A DNA stretch of 64,000 nt from Thysanoteuthis rhombus. Its lineage: Eukaryota > Mollusca > Cephalopoda > Oegopsida > Thysanoteuthidae. Positions 22,045-32,808 of this stretch are shown here, piece after piece. Location of the stretch: positions 37,181,250-37,245,249 of the forward strand of contig OY735227.1 in assembly GCA_963457665.1 (NCBI GenBank), written 5' to 3'. Each line of letters starts with the position of its first letter. Position 1 is the first letter of the stretch. The notes below the pieces were generated by a model that was not told the DNA's origin, did no database searches, and saw only the letters and a program-made list of their open reading frames with translations. The position numbers were made by a program, and so were the translations under genes.

Positions 22045-22113
22045 GGCTGACAGCGCACACAAGCGCACACACGCACACACACACACACAGACACACACAC
22101 ACACACACACACA
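22045..22113. repeat. (CA)n microsatellite
   Basis: About 30 CA units with single interruptions (G in place of C or A). Confidence 0.95.
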
Positions 22114-22549
22114 AATAAGTACAGATATACCCCGTTTTTCGGAAGTTCACTTTTTCGCTTATACGAAAAAAAAAAAAAAATGCGAAAATAGCGTTTGTTT
22201 TGCAACGAGCCATTATAAAGACAGCGCTCTCTCTCTTTCTCATACACCCGATCTCCTGGACCACCAACAACCCCAGTCTCTGACGACTCAGCCTTTTTTT
22301 GGTGGGGAGGGGGTCTTGGAACGCTAAAAGAAATCCTTCATAAATCATTAGAAATTGCTTCTCCGCTCCACGCCATTTCAGCTTACGAAAGCTTTTAAAA
22401 AAAAATTATTTTTCAATTTGATTCCACAGAAACGGTTTACGTTCAGATAGCGAGGAAGACCCGTAATTGCCCACTTAAACACGCACATATAGACAGGTAA
22501 GTAATTAGTTATACGCACGGGAATGAATAATTTCAGGAAAAACCCGTGA

Positions 22550-22880
22550 AAATCAGCTTGCAATAATGAGATCTAACAGATAGCAAACAATACTAACACG
22601 TTTGGTTAATTCCCTCTGCCAACGTTGGACTGAGGTTATGTATTCAACCATGTGAATGCTTGTCCGTTTGTTGTTTTGCCTATTCAATATCTCCGAAATT
22701 TCGCAATGAATTCCGATGACATTTTGTGTAGGGGTGGGCCATGAACTGTCATATCGCTGTATTGGGCAATTTTGTAGGGTTTTCGGATGTAATAACACAG
22801 TAATGACATCATCATGGTGACGACATCATAAATAAATATGATTAACTGCATTACAGTTGTTTTCCAAACGACTGATCATA
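22550..22880. repeat. possible old dispersed repeat
   Basis: The segment with tccctctgccaacgttggac, aatatctccgaaatttcgca and tgtgtaggggtgggccatga has the feel of a conserved dispersed repeat seen in other marine invertebrates. I have no second copy in this window, so this is only a suspicion. Confidence 0.25.
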
Positions 22881-23290
22881 TTTTTCTCATGAATAATAAT
22901 TACAAACATTCGTCATTGCATAGACTGGAATTTGTAACCTGATTGTTCATGGTTTGTTTGTTTTTTTTAGTGACAATGTAGTTGGCGGAGATATGCGCTC
23001 TCTGGGTGCTTTTTAGTTTTTATTAAGACTTGGAAGAGAAAAAAATCGAAAGAAAAAGACGTGGTAGGAGAGAGAGCAGATAACAAATGCGTCTTAGCAT
23101 TTAGCTAAGTCTGATAAACACCCAGGCGAGAGACAATAGTCACGATCAATATCTCTGGCAAATAGTTTTAATGTAGAGACTGTCCTGATCAATACATAAT
23201 ATAATATAATTCCACATGGACAGAGCCGAGCCGAATCTTCGATCCACACGACCTACAACCACACACCACCCGTTTTCTTTTACAGAACAC
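22881..23290. other. intergenic DNA, nothing recognised
   Basis: Purine-rich patch at 23025-23070; no gene. Confidence 0.45.
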
Positions 23291-23299
23291 TAAATAACA

Positions 23300-23720
23300 G
23301 TGAAATCAGGGTGGACCAGGGAAAATCAACATTCAACTAATGTGGGCCATAATAAGAAATTAATATATGTTTCCTCTCCAATAAAAGAAGTGTCAATGGC
23401 CGATCGGTCAACAGTGCAGAAAATGGACTGGGCCAGCCAAGTTCAAACTCTGACTGAGACTGGCACTAATGCCCTTGGGAAAGATATGAATCTGACAACG
23501 CCCCCCTCTCAATTACTCATAGAATGTTTGTCGGCTTCAAGTAGCCAAAAGGAGGAGAAACTTGTGATATGTGAAGCCCGGGCAGGGTCGGCTGTTGCCG
23601 TGGCCAGCATAAGGGTACTTAGTCCAATGAGTGGCCTGCCTCATAGTCGAGATATTTGCGTGTGTACCAAGAATGCAAGCGGTCATTGTTGGAGCCCAAG
23701 CAAAGACGCGTATTTCTAAA
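23300..23720. repeat. dispersed repeat in an open 139-codon frame
   Basis: The plus strand is open for 139 codons but has no domain. In reverse complement, 23440-23500 contains cagattcatatctttcccaa followed by gggcattag, matching the block gattcatgtctttcccaaag at 53790 and gattcatgtcttttccaagg at 49640. So at least part of the frame is a dispersed repeat on the minus strand. I do not call it a gene; a low-probability alternative is an exon into which the repeat was recruited. Confidence 0.45.
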
Positions 23721-23744
23721 GTGAATGTTCAAGGCATGCAAGAT

Positions 23745-24110
23745 CCCAGAAGTTGAAAGTTTGGCGCAACACTGTCTTCTTAGCCTACATTTCCTCCCTA
23801 TCTGATTTTATGCTGCACTAAACTAAGCTCAGTTAATATCAAGACAGGCTCTCACCACTTGAAAGATTGGCACAATCTTCCCAGCCTCTATTTTCTCTCC
23901 ATCTGGCTTTGTGGTTCATGAAACTAAATTTAGTAAATATCAAGACAGGCAGGCCCACTTGGTAGATTGACACTACACAATCTTCCTACCCTTTATTTTC
24001 CTCTATTCAGCCTTGTGCCGTACGAAACTAATCTTGGTAAATATCAATGCAGACTGACACTCCCCACTTAGAAAGTTGACGCAATTCAATCTTTCTATCT
24101 AATAAAAATA
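23745..24110 (+). repeat. SINE-A tail triplicated in tandem
   Basis: Three and a bit units of about 105-110 bp. Each has a tgaaagattggcacaatctt-like start, a tttcctccct-like pyrimidine part, and actaaatttagtaaatatca followed by cccactt. The aactaa..tagtaaatatc block is the SINE-A tail. The same unit occurs in reverse at 2740-2900, so the dimer/trimer form itself has spread. Confidence 0.8.
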
Positions 24111-24465
24111 GGTTAGGTGATGTGATTACTTTGTACCTCTATAGGCCTTGTGATAAAGGTTAATTATATATTTTTTTATTGTGAAAACTTGTTTATTGGA
24201 TTTGTGTTAGTCATCAAGGCTTATTGTCATGTCTGGTACTCACACCCCCGTAGGTGCACCAGCCAGTAAGGTCATCTACCGTTATACGGGTTGAGAGTTT
24301 TTGATGTCTCAATAAGCCATTAATTGCGACAGGTAGCAAAAAGTAATCGTTATTACTTCACTGCAATGCCTGAAATTTCAGTCATTCGCACTTAATCGGC
24401 TAAAATCGTTATCTATTAATCTATACTGCTCGTCTTTAAACAGATATATCTATTTAGATATTTTG
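24111..24465. other. intergenic DNA, nothing firm
   Basis: A faint tRNA-like stretch at 24230-24300 (minus strand) was considered; its A and B boxes are too weak to call. Confidence 0.35.
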
Positions 24466-24479
24466 CTTCTGATGAAGAC

Positions 24480-24595
24480 TGAAAAACAAACAGAAGTATA
24501 AGGGGGAGGGGAGTAGAAAGAGAAAACGAGAGAGAAAAAATTGAAAGAGAGAGCGAGAGAGAAAAAGAGAGGGAGACAGGGACAGAGATAGAGGT
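24480..24595 (+). repeat. purine-rich (GA)n tract
   Basis: Degenerate GA-rich sequence with gagagagcgagagaga runs. Abuts the foldback-like element. Confidence 0.8.
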
Positions 24596-24639
24596 GAATA
24601 TCCCGTATGATATGCAGGCCAAAAACAATTAAAGCTTGT

Positions 24640-25788
24640 TTATACCTTTTCCCAAACAAGTTAGAAAATTAGAGCAAACAATTAAAAAAAAAATTGAGTG
24701 AGAAAATCAAAAACTACGACACGCAAAATAAAAATCTAAGGCGACCAATTTAAAAACTGAAACGGGCAAAATAAGAAATAAAGCGAGTAAATGAAATACA
24801 ACGGTAGAAAACTGAATCGATGAACACGAATGATCAAATGATTACGTTTACTGCTTCAATCGCTGCAAACGTTATTTTTTTAAAATCTAAATTTGTTGAA
24901 ACATGTCACAATAAAATTCATGGGTCTTTTTAGTTTGACCCTACCGAAAGCTAACGCCCATAATTCCTTCAAGAACGAATCCCCAACAAAACAAAAAAAT
25001 TAAATTACTTTCTTCATCGTCCAACTCCAAATCCGGGGAGGGGGGGGGGCAACTTGACATATTTTTGGTTTGGTGGTGAGAAACGAAAAGGCCTTAATAT
25101 ACTTTGCGATATTTCGCCATGTTTTTTCAACTCATTTTAAACTTTCGACGGCATTAGCCCCCTTTTCGGGTAATACTGCAAAAATCTGACAACTTGACAA
25201 CTGGATCTAAACTAAAAACATAAGCAAGACTGTTTTTTCTCTCGAACTGTCAGTCTTGTGATCTGGAACCCTCCTAAAAAGATGCACGGGTTGGGGGTTA
25301 GAGTTAGGAATAGGGTTTTTCATTTCGTAGTGGGGTCCAACCATAAAGATCAAGCATTTTGGGGGTTTTTTTCGGGGAGAAAAAAATGCAATTTAATTTT
25401 GTGGAGCGAGGGATACTTTGAAATTACGGACGTAGTTTATGCTGAGGACTGACTAAAAAGGGACATGAATTTCATCAAGTGACAAGTTTCAACGGAGTTA
25501 ACTCAAAAAATTAACACATGCAGTGATTGAAGTAGTAAGTTTAATTATTTCATTATTCCTTTTCCTTGGTCCAGTTTTCTTGCCGTTTTTTCAATTTGCT
25601 CACTTCGATTTTTTAAATTTTCCGGCTTTATCTTTTAAATTGCTCGCCGTATTTTTGGATTTGTTCGCTGTACGTTTCAAATTGCTCACGTAGATTTTTT
25701 AATTTGGATACTGTAGTTTTTTTTTATTTGCATACTGTATTTTCTAATTTACTTGCTCCAATTTTTGACTCGCTCAGGAGAAGGTATA
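24640..25788. mobile_element. foldback-like element with long inverted arms made of tandem subrepeats
   Basis: Left arm (about 24640-25070) and right arm (about 25330-25788) are diverged reverse complements. From the outside in: tataccttttcccaaacaag versus tataccttctcctgagcgag; a ~200 bp array of ~27 bp units of the type gagcaaattgaaaaaatacg in each arm; ctgcttcaatcgctgcaaac versus ctacttcaatcactgcatgt; gttgaaacatgtcac versus gttgaaacttgtcac; and attcatgggtctttttag versus attcatgtccctttttag. The central ~260 bp is unique. Long inverted repeats whose outer part is tandem subrepeats are the defining structure of Foldback transposons. The alternative is two opposite insertions of one element. 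No transposase is present, so any element is non-autonomous. Confidence 0.6.
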
Positions 25789-25884
25789 GATTGCCAGATA
25801 ATGTCACGTTCTCTCAGGTTATTTTATTCTGGCATAAGGTGCAAGTGAGTGCACCCAGTGAGGATCAAACCAAGTTCTGTATCC

Positions 25885-26040
25885 TGTTATGCATGTAATG
25901 CTCCCGCCGTAGAGTAACAGTTTCTTAATCTTGCTCAATAAATCGCAAATGTAGTGAGTTCGATCTTCATGGGGTGCTACACTATCGTGGTTTTGTGCCA
26001 GACTCAGTTCAAACGGTTTTTCCGGATATTTACGCAGCTT
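25885..26040 (+). mobile_element. SINE-A copy
   Basis: Head with ccgccgtagagtaacagttt, B box gtgagttcgatcttcatggg (about 25955), then gtgctacactatcgtggttt and tgtgccagactcagttcaaa. Confidence 0.65.
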
Positions 26041-26234
26041 AGCTTAGTCTAGCTCAAGGTCACACGTGATGGACACACTTTGGGGATTGAACTCACCACA
26101 GTGATAAAGTTAGATTAACTTGCCCCATTCGCTCCACTGGCAGGCGTCAATGAATTGGTACTTAGTAAGCTTAGAGGAAGGTCGAAGAATGCATCGACTT
26201 CAAGTCAGCCATGAAAACAATAATCTGAAAAATA

Positions 26235-26762
26235 CAACGTATGTCCAGAAAGTATCCAGCCATTTTGAATATACCGAGAACCGATCGTACAGCCTTGAAG
26301 TGATCTGACAACAGATCAGAGGGGACGTTATTGTGCTTGCATGAACAGACACTCTCACGAGGGGTTACTCATTTGGCAGTGATACTCAATCGATTGAGCT
26401 TTTGTACTGTGTGACAGTCGAATTCACAATAGCAATCATGTCAATTTGTCTGTCTATTCTTCACATCTTGTGTAGTTTTTTTGTCACAATATTGTACCCC
26501 CAGGAATGTCAGCAATCCTCCCACTGCAGTCCAGTTTTGTCTTCCTGTGATTTCCGTTCTTTCCCCCAGGGAGGAAAGGAAGATATTTTGGACCGTGGAC
26601 GAGATTAAGGAGAATGTGACAAGGCTGCTGCTGATATTCCAAAAAGAATATTGGTAGACTCTTTTGAAAATTAAGGTTCCAAAGTGGGTTGAGAACCATT
26701 CCACTAGGTGGGCTATCTTTTCGTCAATATTACGTGGCTCGATCCTTTCTGGATTTACCTCG
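26235..26762 (+). mobile_element. non-autonomous mariner-like element, internal deletion
   Basis: Flanked by TA at 26233-26234 and 26763-26764, the mariner target. Left end caacgtatgtccagaaagta and, in reverse complement, right end cgaggtaaatccagaaagga are terminal inverted repeats of about 27 bp. Inside, 26595-26700 encodes a decayed transposase C-terminus (VDEIKENVTRLLLIF, with FQKEYW-like continuation). Full mariners are about 1.3 kb, so roughly 0.8 kb including the catalytic part is missing. The same internal junction region is shared with the copy at 60.8 kb. Confidence 0.75.
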
Positions 26763-26859
26763 TATATGAAATAATGTTTGAAAATAACTGAAATAAAAAG
26801 ATCTTGCTCCATAGGGACTTATTCTTTATTTATGGTGCAGGAGCAGTCGGGATAGGGAG

Positions 26860-27065
26860 TGAGTTCAAAGATTGGACCCACACTTACCACTAGTTCCTGT
26901 AACGCAGGGGTTAAGAGCGGCTGGGTGTTAACCAAGCTACCTTCTGGCATACAGGGTTGTCATTTCGATTCTCACCTGGAACTTATTCTCCATTCCGATC
27001 CGTGCCATCAATTTCTCAACCCACTGCCAAAGGGATACCGGCCTGAGTTTGGTTGTGATAAAAAA
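26860..27065 (+). mobile_element. tRNA-like SINE relic
   Basis: aacgcaggggttaagagcgg is A-box-like and ttgtcatttcgattctcacc contains a B-box-like core at about 26963. No second copy found in the window. Confidence 0.4.
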
Positions 27066-27299
27066 AACTGACAAAAATGAGATGAAGGTAAATACTAGCA
27101 ACAATATTCAATAATAGGGATTTACAACACTTCTTTTGAAGAAATAAATAACTGAATTGAAGAAAATATTTATAAAATCAATGGAAAGCACACATAAAAA
27201 TAACCAGAAATATATAAACAAGCTTGCGTTTAACCACACAAGTACTCTATAATACGACAATGTCTGTTTTATTTTTTCTGAAATTGTCGTAGCGGGTAT

Positions 27300-27575
27300 G
27301 AAAAATCAGTTGTGCAAGTTAGGTGCCTGCCGTAGAGTAATGATTACTCAACTAGTCTCGCAAAATCATCCTCTAGTGTAGTGATTTTGAACCTACGAGA
27401 GCGCTGCACTAATGTGACCTTGTACCAGACAACGCTACGATGCACCAACCTCAGAGTGAGAATTAGTAAACTCATCTTGCGGATCGTGGCTAAAGTAGTG
27501 CGTTCGATTCTCATTGGATGCTCCACCATTGGAGCCTTGTACCAGACTAAGCTGGACTTGATAACTGGTAAAAGT
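27300..27575 (+). mobile_element. two tandem SINE-A copies
   Basis: First: ccgtagagtaatgattactc, ctagtgtagtgattttgaac, ccttgtaccagacaacgcta. Second: atcgtggctaaagtagtgcg, gcgttcgattctcattgg as B box (about 27510), gctccaccattggagccttg, accagactaagctgg as tail. The head-tail-head-tail order shows tandem insertion or duplication. Confidence 0.65.
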
Positions 27576-27689
27576 AAGCAGTTAGAAATCTGATGAAATT
27601 AGGTGAAGTGTTTTGTTTGAATGCGTTCAAGACAGAAAGTGGCAAAAAAAAAAAATGCCAAAACGTTTGCATTTTCTTTCTTTCTTCTA

Positions 27690-27970
27690 TGAATATATAT
27701 TTGTTTTGTGGATGTGAGGTGACCCGACAGAATGTTGATGAAAGTGACAATTGGATGATGAAGAGAAAAAGCTTTATAGAAAAAGCAGGTGTTACAGCTC
27801 AAAAATATTTATTATCACGTAGGCATGTTTCGATGCATTTCGACAAGTGTCAGCCATATTTTTCAGAGAAACATGTCGTGGCACGGAGACAATTGTGTGC
27901 TGTTTATGCGTTCGAGGGCGAGGAAAGAAATGGGGATATGGGTTGTTTAGTTGGAGCTGTCCATTTTCTA
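27690..27970 (+). repeat. ~280 bp dispersed repeat, copy 1 of a pair
   Basis: Colinear with 61985-62275. Shared: gatgtgaggtgacccgacag, aatgttgatgaaa, tttcgatgcatttcgaca, ttttcagagaaa, ctgtttatgcgttcgagg and gggttgtttagttgg. Here the plus strand is open for 164 codons from 27593; in the other copy the equivalent frame is broken several times, and I recognise no domain. It could be a decayed coding segment of a transposable element. Confidence 0.65.
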
Positions 27971-28139
27971 TGGACAGTTCCTATTGTTTTTGTCTCAATT
28001 CCAAATCCATACAGTAGGCTACGTATTACAATCAATTTTAGGTGGCCGTGTTGCTTCAATTTTATTATTGTAGGTATGTACTTTTAGGAGTTATCAAGTA
28101 ATGAATTGTGTAAACACTTGCCAATGGAAGGGTTTACCC

Positions 28140-28240
28140 ATTAGTATCACGGTTAATTCGATAGTGTAACGACTTAGATACTCCCTGGGTGCCCCACTAT
28201 TGTAGCCTTGAACCAGACTGAACAAAAATGAATAAATACC
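28140..28240 (+). mobile_element. SINE-A 3' part
   Basis: actccctgggtgccccacta, ttgtagccttgaaccagact and gaacaaaaatgaataaatac follow in the family order. The head is diverged. Confidence 0.6.
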
Positions 28241-28244
28241 TACA

Positions 28245-28775
28245 AGCAGAGCCGGCTTCAAGCCAATTGGACTCGCGCCAAAGGGAAAGGGCACCAGTGT
28301 AATCAACGCTAGTCTTGTTAAATACACACAACAACGAATTTGAACGTACACCTAGCACCGAATTTCAGATCTTACAGAGAACAGTAATGATTTTAATTTT
28401 CTTTTGAATACTCAAGTAGTGTTAATGTTCATATATCGATATTTTTCACTCAATCTGAACCAAATAATATGTTAATAGATTATAGAACAGAGTAAAAAAA
28501 CATTTCTCCTAATTCTTTGAGCGCACATCTTGAATTTTTTCTATTCTATCATAATGATAGAAAGTCTACAATTAACTGATATTCTATAGATAGCGGCTGT
28601 GAATACTGGACTTCACAATAAACGTATTCGGTTAGGCCCCGAAACTCCCGAGAAATGCCCTGTCTTCAAGGTGATCTATCATTCAAAAGAAGGAATTCTG
28701 TGTTATTTGATTTGATATAATAGAAACCCTTTCTTTCTAAAGTCACCCAAATATAGGTCTTTGCGGGGTCAGTTT
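28245..28775. other. intergenic DNA, nothing recognised
   Basis: No gene or assignable repeat. Confidence 0.45.
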
Positions 28776-28779
28776 AGTT

Positions 28780-29275
28780 TATACTAAATTGGTAACTAGA
28801 CTGTGCCTATGTGATTTTTGAAAATTCGAATAAGAGTTTAGTGAAGTATCCTTTTTATTGATCACTTCTTATTCCAATCTTTTGATTGGTCACTCCCAAT
28901 ACTGCATGCTGACAAAAGCTATAACAGCTTCTATTAAATGACTAACTGAACATGTTTTTTCTTTTCTTTGGTAACATGACTCAACCAGAAATTCAGAGTC
29001 TCTATAAAAAGAAACTAAGACCTCATGATCTATTTTCATACGCTCTACCACTGAGGCATTGTTGATCACATCTTTCTCCGATTTCTTTAACTGATCGCCC
29101 CCAATACGACATCCCGTTGGTCACGCAACAGTTTCTATTGAGTGACTAACCAGATCTGTTTTCCTTTCATTTGATTACATGACAACGATAAATTTAGTGT
29201 CTCTGTACAGAATGAAACTAAGACCTCTTAGTCTGTTGTCATATGTTCTACTACAGAGGCATTGTTGCTAATGGT
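28780..29275 (-). mobile_element. two R470 ends, each joined to a tRNA-like head
   Basis: On the minus strand two heads are visible: tgcctcagtggtagagcgta (from 29054 down) and tgcctctgtagtagaacata (from 29265 down). The first is an almost canonical tRNA A box. Each is followed at the same distance by aggtcttagtttc, then a gagact(c/a)..aattt block, then R470 sequence in reverse (cagatctggttagtcactca and its like). This shows R470 is the body of a long tRNA-headed SINE whose head is usually lost, and that two partial copies lie head-to-tail here. Confidence 0.65.
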
Positions 29276-29474
29276 ACCCATGATAATGCAATGAATTGAG
29301 CAGGCAACAGAGCCGTCATCATTGTGATAAGCTTTGAAATATCAGAACGGCATTGACTAAGCGTAGAACAACTTAAGTATTTGTTGTCTCTGCAATATGA
29401 AAATGTCGCTGGCCTCGTTTTCATTTCAAGGAAGATTCTGACTTTTTCCTCTTGCATTGCTCAGTGCGACTATC

Positions 29475-29980
29475 AGAAACCGCCAACCAAATCTGTCAAC
29501 ATCTACACAGTCAAAATCATCATAGGTTTCTTCATTTTCTGAGTGAGTCTGGCTGGCTGACTGACTGGCTGGCTACTTATGTATTTTAAGAGCGTACAGG
29601 CCACACCGATCGAGATAGAGGGCTAAAAATTTTAACATTTATTCCATATTATGTCAATGAAGAAAGCTGTTTTTGTTTATTTTTCACGTTCTACCCTAAA
29701 CAGGGCTTTTTTCGGGGGTGGGGAAGAGGGGTAACTTACAGTGTAACGTTATACTAAATTGGTCTATCATTTCTGTCCGGTCGTGTTCAAGCTTGCTTTT
29801 TGAATAAAAGATATCAGAAATTACAACTGAACAAAAGGCAAAAAAAAATAACTTATTCATTGATCACCACTTTATCCAAATTGTTTTAATTGATCACTCC
29901 CAAAAGGGCATACTGTCAAAAGATTTTAGTCACGTGACGGTTTCTATTGAATGACTAACCAGACCTGTTCTTCAGTAACG
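29475..29980 (+). repeat. dispersed family R470, copy 3 (longest)
   Basis: Runs from gaaaccgccaaccaaatctg to gactaaccagacctgttctt, about 500 bp, with ctggctggctgactgactgg, agagggctaaaaattttaac, acgttatactaaattggtct, cattgatcaccactttatcc and cacgtgacggtttctattga. A similar motif (aaccaaatctgt / aaccagacctgt) stands at both ends. Confidence 0.7.
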
Positions 29981-29984
29981 TTTA

Positions 29985-30715
29985 TGCGTAATTATTTCCA
30001 CAAATACACCCTTGTTCGTCTTTCAGCGAGTGTCTATTTGTGAAGCTCTAACTGCGTTGTGTGCGTGTGTGTTCGCGGTAGCCTCTTTGTGCGTTTCTTT
30101 GAGAAAACCTGCGGACTGGTCGGCTGGAGTTTATGATTATTGACTAGGAAAAAAAAAAAAACATCACGCAGACAAAACATTCGAGTCTGTCTGTCACTCG
30201 CCTTCTGCTTGCATATTTCCTATATTGACAGTTGTAGCAAACGGAGATAAAATTATCAATTGATTTTTATATCGCATTTCTCTTCGGGGAAGATCTAATG
30301 GCCTGAAGTGGATGCATCATTAATAATACAATTTCGTGACACTCAACAGTCGGTAGCCAAGGAGTGGTACATGACTATCTCATGAAGGAAATTATCCTTT
30401 AGAAAGGCGTCCTTAGTTTTTTGTTATTTATTTTCTGGGAAGATTCAAAGCTTTTTTTTTCCCAGAGTAAAAGAAACTGAGGATCGTAACGCAATTATTC
30501 TTTAAATCTGTGATAATTCATTTAAATACTCAGTCTGGTTATTTGGGTCTGTTTATATGATTTGACGTCGACTACATCTTCCAATATTGACAAAAATGTT
30601 GCATTCTGAATGCTGTTTTCCAGCAGCAATCCATTCTGTGTCTGTGTTTTCCGATTATCGAAAAAGTCAGCAAATCAAAAACAAAATAACTAATTGTTCC
30701 AACAATATGTTGCTT
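29985..30715. other. intergenic DNA, nothing recognised
   Basis: T-rich and A-rich runs; no gene. Confidence 0.45.
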
Positions 30716-30721
30716 TTTAGA

Positions 30722-31175
30722 GACCCTCAAGCAAAACTATCACCAAAACAGTCAAAATAAGTTTCTTCATTTTCGAAGTTGATCTAGCTGGCTGACTATG
30801 CATTGTATGAATATTGCATACAAACCACGCCAATGGAGCTAGAGGGATAAACTTTTGAACATTTAGTCCTTATTGCGTCTAGGAAAAACATCTTTTTTTC
30901 TAGTTTTTTTTTAAACACCCTATGTTTTGTGTTTGTGTGTGTGTGGGGGGGGTAATTTGCAATGTAATTTTTTGCCAAATTAGTTCCTTAGGGTCCAGCA
31001 GCATTCATGTTTGCTGTTTTGAAAATTCAAACTTTTTAGTGATCACTACCCAACAAAAGGTGAGAGAAGTAACTTGGCCCTTCCTGTTAATTGGTCATGC
31101 TGGCAAAATACTATTCTTCTCCCTATTTACATCGGTCAAGTAACAATTCTTATCGAGTGACTTACCAGATCTGTT
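30722..31175 (+). repeat. dispersed family R470, copy 4
   Basis: Same order as copy 3, beginning caagcaaaactatcaccaaa and ending gtgacttaccagatctgttt. A TG/G run at 30925-30950 is an internal expansion. Confidence 0.7.
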
Positions 31176-31344
31176 TATTTATTGCTTTTTTCTTATTGTA
31201 ATTCAAACCTCTCCAAAGTTTTACTTAAGTCTTGTGTTTCAATACTTGGCTTACAAGAGGCCTCTTTTCTGTAACACAAATTATTTTATAGAAAACACCT
31301 TTTGTAATTTCAATATGTATCAGGTTTGTTTGATTGAATTTAAT

Positions 31345-31500
31345 CCATATAATTCATATATATATATACATGAATTAAGTGAAATATCTGCCGCATATAC
31401 AGCACCATAGATGAAGCAACACACACACATATACACACACACACACACATACACACACACACACTCACATACACACACACACATACACACACACACACAT
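31345..31500. repeat. (TA)n and interrupted (CA)n microsatellites
   Basis: Short (TA)n at 31360 and a ~90 bp CA tract from 31413 broken by regular CATA words. Confidence 0.9.
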
Positions 31501-31664
31501 ATATGGTATGAAGAGGACGTTGTAAAATTTGAATTTCATGTTATGTTGAGCTCGATGAATGAAATGCTATAATTATTTGATTGGGAAGAGAATGATGTTA
31601 GTCCTTTTTGGGTGGGGGGAACATTTTTAGCTGAGAAGTTGAGAAACTGACCGTTCCATATACT

Positions 31665-31800
31665 TACTCACACACACACACACACATAAACACACACCTC
31701 TCTCTATATATATGTGTGTATGTGTGTGTGTGTGTGTCCCTCCCCCTCTTTCTGTCTATCTGTCTGTCTGTCAGTCTGTCAATCTATCTGTCTGTCTGTC

Positions 31801-31835
<35 letters not shown>

Positions 31836-31850
31836 GTATTTGTGTGCGTA
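31665..31850. repeat. compound CA / TG / TCTG / TC microsatellite
   Basis: (CA)n, then (TG)n, then (TCTG)n and (TC)n with few interruptions; source of overlapping Cys/Val and Ser/Leu frames that are not genes. Confidence 0.95.
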
Positions 31851-32254
31851 TGTATTTTTCTATATTTATCCAAAAAAAAAAAAAATACTCAGTGACGAGA
31901 GACACTGCACCCCGCCTTATTTAGATGATTTTTCGTGACGTAGTAGCACTAGAATTTTGTTATCTTAAATTTGACAAATAGGACTCCTCAATTATTTGAT
32001 TAACATTAACATTAGAATTCAGGAGGTATTGGATATACACAAGAAAATGCAGAACAACATAATGGTTTTTGATATCTTATATAAGTACAATACAATTTTA
32101 AAATGACTTGAATATTACTGTCCCTTTTTACAGCATGTGTAAACTAGTTTTAATATATTATTCATAAATTGTTTTTTTTATCTGGAAAGGTTTAGTCGCT
32201 ATCAATCGTAGAAATTGCATCCAAAAAGGAAGAAAGTAGGATAAACAATAATTA

Positions 32255-32400
32255 CGTCAGAGCTGACGTCATAGTTGATAATCGCGGGAAAAAGGGAAGG
32301 GTAGATAATTTCTTTCCCACTTCGTTTTTTAACAAACAGGAAGTGTTGTTGGTCAGCATTTTATCTGACCAATCGGTTGGCCGAATCCTGATGCAAATAC
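32255..32400 (+). promoter_or_regulatory. cluster of promoter-type words (speculative)
   Basis: Within 145 bp: tgacgtca (CRE, 32264), gcgggaaa (E2F-type, 32285), aggaagtg (ETS-type, 32338), gaccaatcgg (CCAAT, 32368) and atgcaaat (octamer, 32391). This stretch is not part of any repeat I recognise. No TATA box at a convincing distance and no coding frame within 2 kb downstream. Such words also occur by chance; the density is what makes it worth noting. Confidence 0.25.
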
Positions 32401-32654
32401 CTACTCTAAGTCGAACAAAAACTTGTGTTTTAAAGGCGAAAAACTAAGATAAAAAATAAAAAGTAGAACACTAAAAAGAACGTTGTTTTAGGGAGCGGCA
32501 AAGAGCTTGGCTGTTTTTCTACGTATCTATCTTGAGTGGAGTTTACAAAGCTAATTGCATGTAGAAGAATAGATTGTTCGTATCATGATATTTAATTAAC
32601 ATTAACACGTTATTTTTATATGATTTTTTTTTCATTAAACATATAATAACTGTA

Positions 32655-32742
32655 CTCAGTCTGTTTCATTTGCATTGATCTCTGACTGCAAACAAATCCT
32701 TTCTTCCTGAATTTCAATGCATTTCTATAGTACAATCATTAG

Positions 32743-32808
<66 letters not shown>

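Noticed and set aside
23300-23719. 139-codon frame as a possible gene
   Set aside because: Overlaps a dispersed repeat on the other strand and has no recognisable motif.
24230-24300. tRNA-like sequence on the minus strand
   Set aside because: A and B boxes deviate too much and no second copy was found.
26402-26812. Overlapping frames (123 codons minus, 68 codons plus) as genes
   Set aside because: They lie inside the deleted mariner element; the minus frame is antisense to the transposase remnant.
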